A stretch of DNA of 64,000 nucleotides from Phenylobacterium sp. Root700 (GTDB lineage Bacteria; Pseudomonadota; Alphaproteobacteria; Caulobacterales; Caulobacteraceae), in contig NZ_LMHT01000033.1 of assembly GCF_001429025.1 (NCBI RefSeq), forward strand, positions 50,500-114,499. Reading direction: 5' to 3'. The notes under the pieces are model-generated. The model had not been told where the DNA came from. It worked only from the letters and a program-made list of their open reading frames with translations, and did no database searches. Both the position numbers and the translations under genes were made by a program. Numbering within the stretch: position 1 is the first letter of the stretch; every line of letters begins with the position of its first letter. Positions 61,876 to 64,000 of the stretch are shown here, one piece after another.

Positions 61876-62688
61876 CTAGCGGTCCACCGCGCCGACCCGT
61901 GTGGTGAAGCCGCCGTCGACGGGCAGCAGCGCGCCAGTGACGTATTTCGCGTCGTCGGAAGCCAGGAACAGCGCCGCATGGGCGGTGTCCCAGGCCGTTC
62001 CCATGCCGCCCTTCAGCGGAACCCGGGCGTTGCGCGCCGCGCGCACCGCGTCCTGGGCCTGGTTCGTCATGTCGGCGTTGGCGACGATCGCCATCGGCGT
62101 GTCCATCAGGCCCGGCAGCACGGCGTTGCAGCGAACGCCATGCTCGGCGTTGGCGCTGGCGACCGCGAGCGTCAAACGGTTCACCGCCGCCTTCGAGACC
62201 ATGTAGGCGATCGCGCTGTCGCCCGCGACGGAGGCCAGAGACGAGATGTTGACGATGGCTCCGGCCCCGGCTTCGCGCATGATCGGGATCGCCGCCCTGA
62301 TCGTCAGCCACATCCCCTTGAGGTTGACGTCCAAGGTGGCGTCGAACCCGGCCTCCGTGGCCAGGTGGGCTGGTCCGTCGCCGACCAGGCCGACGCCGAC
62401 ATTGTTCACCAGAATGTCCACGCGCCCCATGCGCGCCAAGGCGGCGTCGAAGATGCCGGCCACATCGTCGGCCTTGACGATGTCGGCCTGGACGCTGCTC
62501 GCCCGGCCGCCCTCCGCCGCGATCAACGCCACCGTCTCGTCGGCGCTGGCCAGGTCACGGTCGACGCAGAGCACCTGCGCGCCTTCGCGGGCGAACAACA
62601 GGGCCATGGCCCTGCCGTTGCCGACCGTCTCGCCCGCCGTCTGGCCGGCGCCGACGACGATGGCGGTCTTGCCCTCCAGCCTGCCCAT
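61876..62688 (-). CDS. SDR-family NAD(P)-dependent oxidoreductase
   Basis: 270 residues. VVGAGQTAGETVGNGRAMA is the cofactor loop (longer than usual), NNVGVG the NNAG equivalent, and AYMVSKAAV has the Tyr/Lys pair; NISSLAS provides the Ser. It should be active. It is 57 bases upstream of the sulfatase in the same direction and follows the decarboxylase-like gene by four bases, so one operon is likely. Confidence 0.9.
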   Translation of the reverse strand: MGRLEGKTAIVVGAGQTAGETVGNGRAMALLFAREGAQVLCVDRDLASADETVALIAAEGGRASSVQADIVKADDVAGIFDAALARMGRVDILVNNVGVGLVGDGPAHLATEAGFDATLDVNLKGMWLTIRAAIPIMREAGAGAIVNISSLASVAGDSAIAYMVSKAAVNRLTLAVASANAEHGVRCNAVLPGLMDTPMAIVANADMTNQAQDAVRAARNARVPLKGGMGTAWDTAHAALFLASDDAKYVTGALLPVDGGFTTRVGAVDR

Positions 62689-62692
62689 CGTC

Positions 62693-63400
62693 CTACCGTC
62701 GTAGATCAGGATCGAGCGCCAGGCCCTGATCCAGTTGCACGCCGAAGGTGTTCAGGAACATCGAAACCTGGGTGTACTGGCCGGCGGTGTAGACCGCGTC
62801 CATGACGTTCTTCTCACTGAAATGCGCCCGAAGTTGCGCCCAGGTCGGATCGCTCACGAAATGGTCGGTGACCAGTTCATCCGCCATTCGGATCAGGGCG
62901 GCCTCATCTGGTGTCCAGCCGGCTTCGGCGCCTTGCTTGATCCTGGCGATCTCGGCCTCGGTGAGGCCCGACTGCAGGCCGATCAGCACGTGCTGGGCAA
63001 ACTCGTAGCCCGACCTGCAGAGGTAGCCGACTCGCAGGATGACGATCTCACGTTGGCGTGGCGTCAGACTGTTGTCCGCCGACATGATGTAGCCGCCCCA
63101 GGCCAAGAAGGTTTGCAGGGCCTTGGGCGTCCGCGCGAAGGTCCGGAAGATATTGTAGAGCTGGTCCCGCGCGATCAGCGGCGCAAGGATCGCAAGTTGC
63201 TCGTCGGTCAGTTCGACGTCCTGAAGCGGCGCAATCCTCGGTGCATTCAATCGCATGGGAGACTCGTTCTTTGGCGGTTTATGGTCCGAAGCGGTCATCG
63301 CGCCGGCAGGGGCTTCGGCCACGGCGGACGTCGCGGCGAACAGCGCCGAGACGACAACAGCAGCCATCACGCGGTTGCGCCCGATTGGGATGATTTTCAT
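62693..63400 (-). CDS. Carboxymuconolactone decarboxylase-family protein, probably exported
   Basis: 235 residues from ATG 63400. Residues 1-28 look like a signal peptide (VMAAVVVSALFAATSAVAEA). The AhpD/CMD domain follows: LTPRQREIVILRVGYLCRSGYEFAQHVLIG contains the Cys region (only one Cys rather than CxxC) and the conserved EFAQH. A start at 63256 (MRLNAPRIAP) would give a cytosolic protein of ordinary family length and cannot be excluded. The role may be oxidoreductase-like rather than decarboxylase. Confidence 0.82.
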   Translation of the reverse strand: MKIIPIGRNRVMAAVVVSALFAATSAVAEAPAGAMTASDHKPPKNESPMRLNAPRIAPLQDVELTDEQLAILAPLIARDQLYNIFRTFARTPKALQTFLAWGGYIMSADNSLTPRQREIVILRVGYLCRSGYEFAQHVLIGLQSGLTEAEIARIKQGAEAGWTPDEAALIRMADELVTDHFVSDPTWAQLRAHFSEKNVMDAVYTAGQYTQVSMFLNTFGVQLDQGLALDPDLRR

Positions 63401-63438
63401 TTTCACGGCACCTTGGTGGGCGGAGCGGCGCAGGCGCA

Positions 63439-64000
63439 TCAATGACGAAGCTGGCGCGCCATCCAGGCGCCGGCCTCGTGGATGGCGGCCAGCCCTGAGA
63501 CCGGCAGGGCGAAGTGGAACAGCGGCCAGGCGTGAACCATCTCGGCCCAGACGTGCAGGCGTACGTCGATGCCGGCCAGGGCGGCGCGGCGCGTGAACTC
63601 GACGGAGTCGCTGAGCAGGACTTCGTCGGCCCCAACCTGGATGAACAGCGGCGGCAGGCCGGCGAGGTCGGCCATCGCCGGCGAGATCAGCGGGTCTTCG
63701 GCCGAGGCGCCGGCCCGATAGGCCGCCGAACAGGCGGTCAGGGCGGCGTGTGTGATCATCGGATCGTGCGGGCCGCGCGCCGCAAAGGACGCGCCGCTCT
63801 GGGTCATGTCGAGCCAGGGGCTGAGCAGATAGGCGCCGGCCGGCTGCGCCAAGCCAAGATCGCGCAGCTTCAGCAGCAGGGCCGCCGTCAGATTGCCGCC
63901 GGCGGACTCCCCACCCAGGACGATGTCCTCAGGCTTGAACCCCTCACCCAGCACGAAGCGATAGGCTTGCTCGGCGTCGTCGAGGCCGGCGGGATAGGGG
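63439..64000 (-). CDS. Alpha/beta hydrolase fold-3 (lipase/esterase), cut by window end
   Basis: The 3' part of a hormone-sensitive lipase-type esterase. GGESAGGNLTAALLL carries the nucleophile Ser, LFIQVGADEVLLSDS the acid Asp and EMVHAWPLFHF the catalytic His. The N-terminal HGGG oxyanion motif lies beyond the window. It is upstream of the carboxymuconolactone decarboxylase-like gene in the same direction. It should hydrolyse short acyl esters. Confidence 0.88.
   Translation of the reverse strand, partial: PYPAGLDDAEQAYRFVLGEGFKPEDIVLGGESAGGNLTAALLLKLRDLGLAQPAGAYLLSPWLDMTQSGASFAARGPHDPMITHAALTACSAAYRAGASAEDPLISPAMADLAGLPPLFIQVGADEVLLSDSVEFTRRAALAGIDVRLHVWAEMVHAWPLFHFALPVSGLAAIHEAGAWMARQLRH

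Overview
The window looks like chromosomal DNA of a high-GC alphaproteobacterium of the Caulobacterales type, probably close to Phenylobacterium or Caulobacter. The evidence is strong G/C bias at third codon positions, TonB-dependent receptors used for organic substrates, a UrcA-family secreted protein, many FadE/SDR/crotonase-style catabolic genes and an alphaproteobacterial NasS-NasT nitrate module. The species call is inference.

Region 1 (about 0.5-24 kb) is a mosaic catabolic cluster. It holds an iron-type alcohol dehydrogenase, a spinster-type MFS transporter, a 995-residue TonB receptor, a nitronate monooxygenase-like flavoprotein, a ketosynthase that lacks its active-site cysteine, a cis-CaaD-type tautomerase, several SDRs, an NmrA-like protein, an HxlR regulator fused to a 2-hydroxychromene-2-carboxylate isomerase domain, a ketopantoate-reductase-like enzyme, an Asp-nucleophile epoxide hydrolase-like protein, a crotonase, a CYP153-like P450, a thiolase, a second isomerase of the DsbA fold and an NADP/F420-type reductase. 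MarR and TetR regulators lie among them. Several promoters share a box CAGTTC-N6-AGCACTT. The substrate is unknown; oxygenation followed by beta-oxidation-like steps is the likely logic.

Region 2 (24-33.5 kb) is accessory DNA. A tyrosine integrase lies beside a 45-nt 3' tRNA remnant (apparent anticodon CCT) that marks an attachment junction. Next come an AT-richer three-gene cassette ending in an HNH nuclease (a candidate uncharacterised defence or mobile-element module), a hicAB toxin-antitoxin pair, a small secreted protein, a 5'-truncated ATPase/TPR gene, a UrcA-family protein and hypotheticals.

Region 3 (33.7-47.2 kb) is a second catabolic cluster of phthalate-4,5-dioxygenase type. It has an acyl-CoA ligase, a 4,5-dihydroxyphthalate decarboxylase-like protein, an M20 hydrolase, a TonB receptor, a MarR regulator, an alpha/beta hydrolase, a Gfo/Idh/MocA dehydrogenase, an FMN reductase, a SnoaL-like protein, a VOC-fold dioxygenase/glyoxalase and a Rieske oxygenase. 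Eight copies of an 18-bp palindrome (best copy TCATTCGATATCTAATGA) sit in the promoter gaps of this cluster, so it is probably one regulon.

Region 4 (47.5-58 kb) is a complete assimilatory nitrate/nitrite unit read leftward: mobA, nasT, nasS, a leader, a nitrate transporter, nirB, nirD, nasA, cobA and a nitrate reductase-associated protein. An ATP-grasp gene diverges from mobA. Region 5 (59.5-64 kb) holds a secreted arylsulfatase, an SDR, an exported carboxymuconolactone decarboxylase-like protein and a lipase-type hydrolase cut by the window end.
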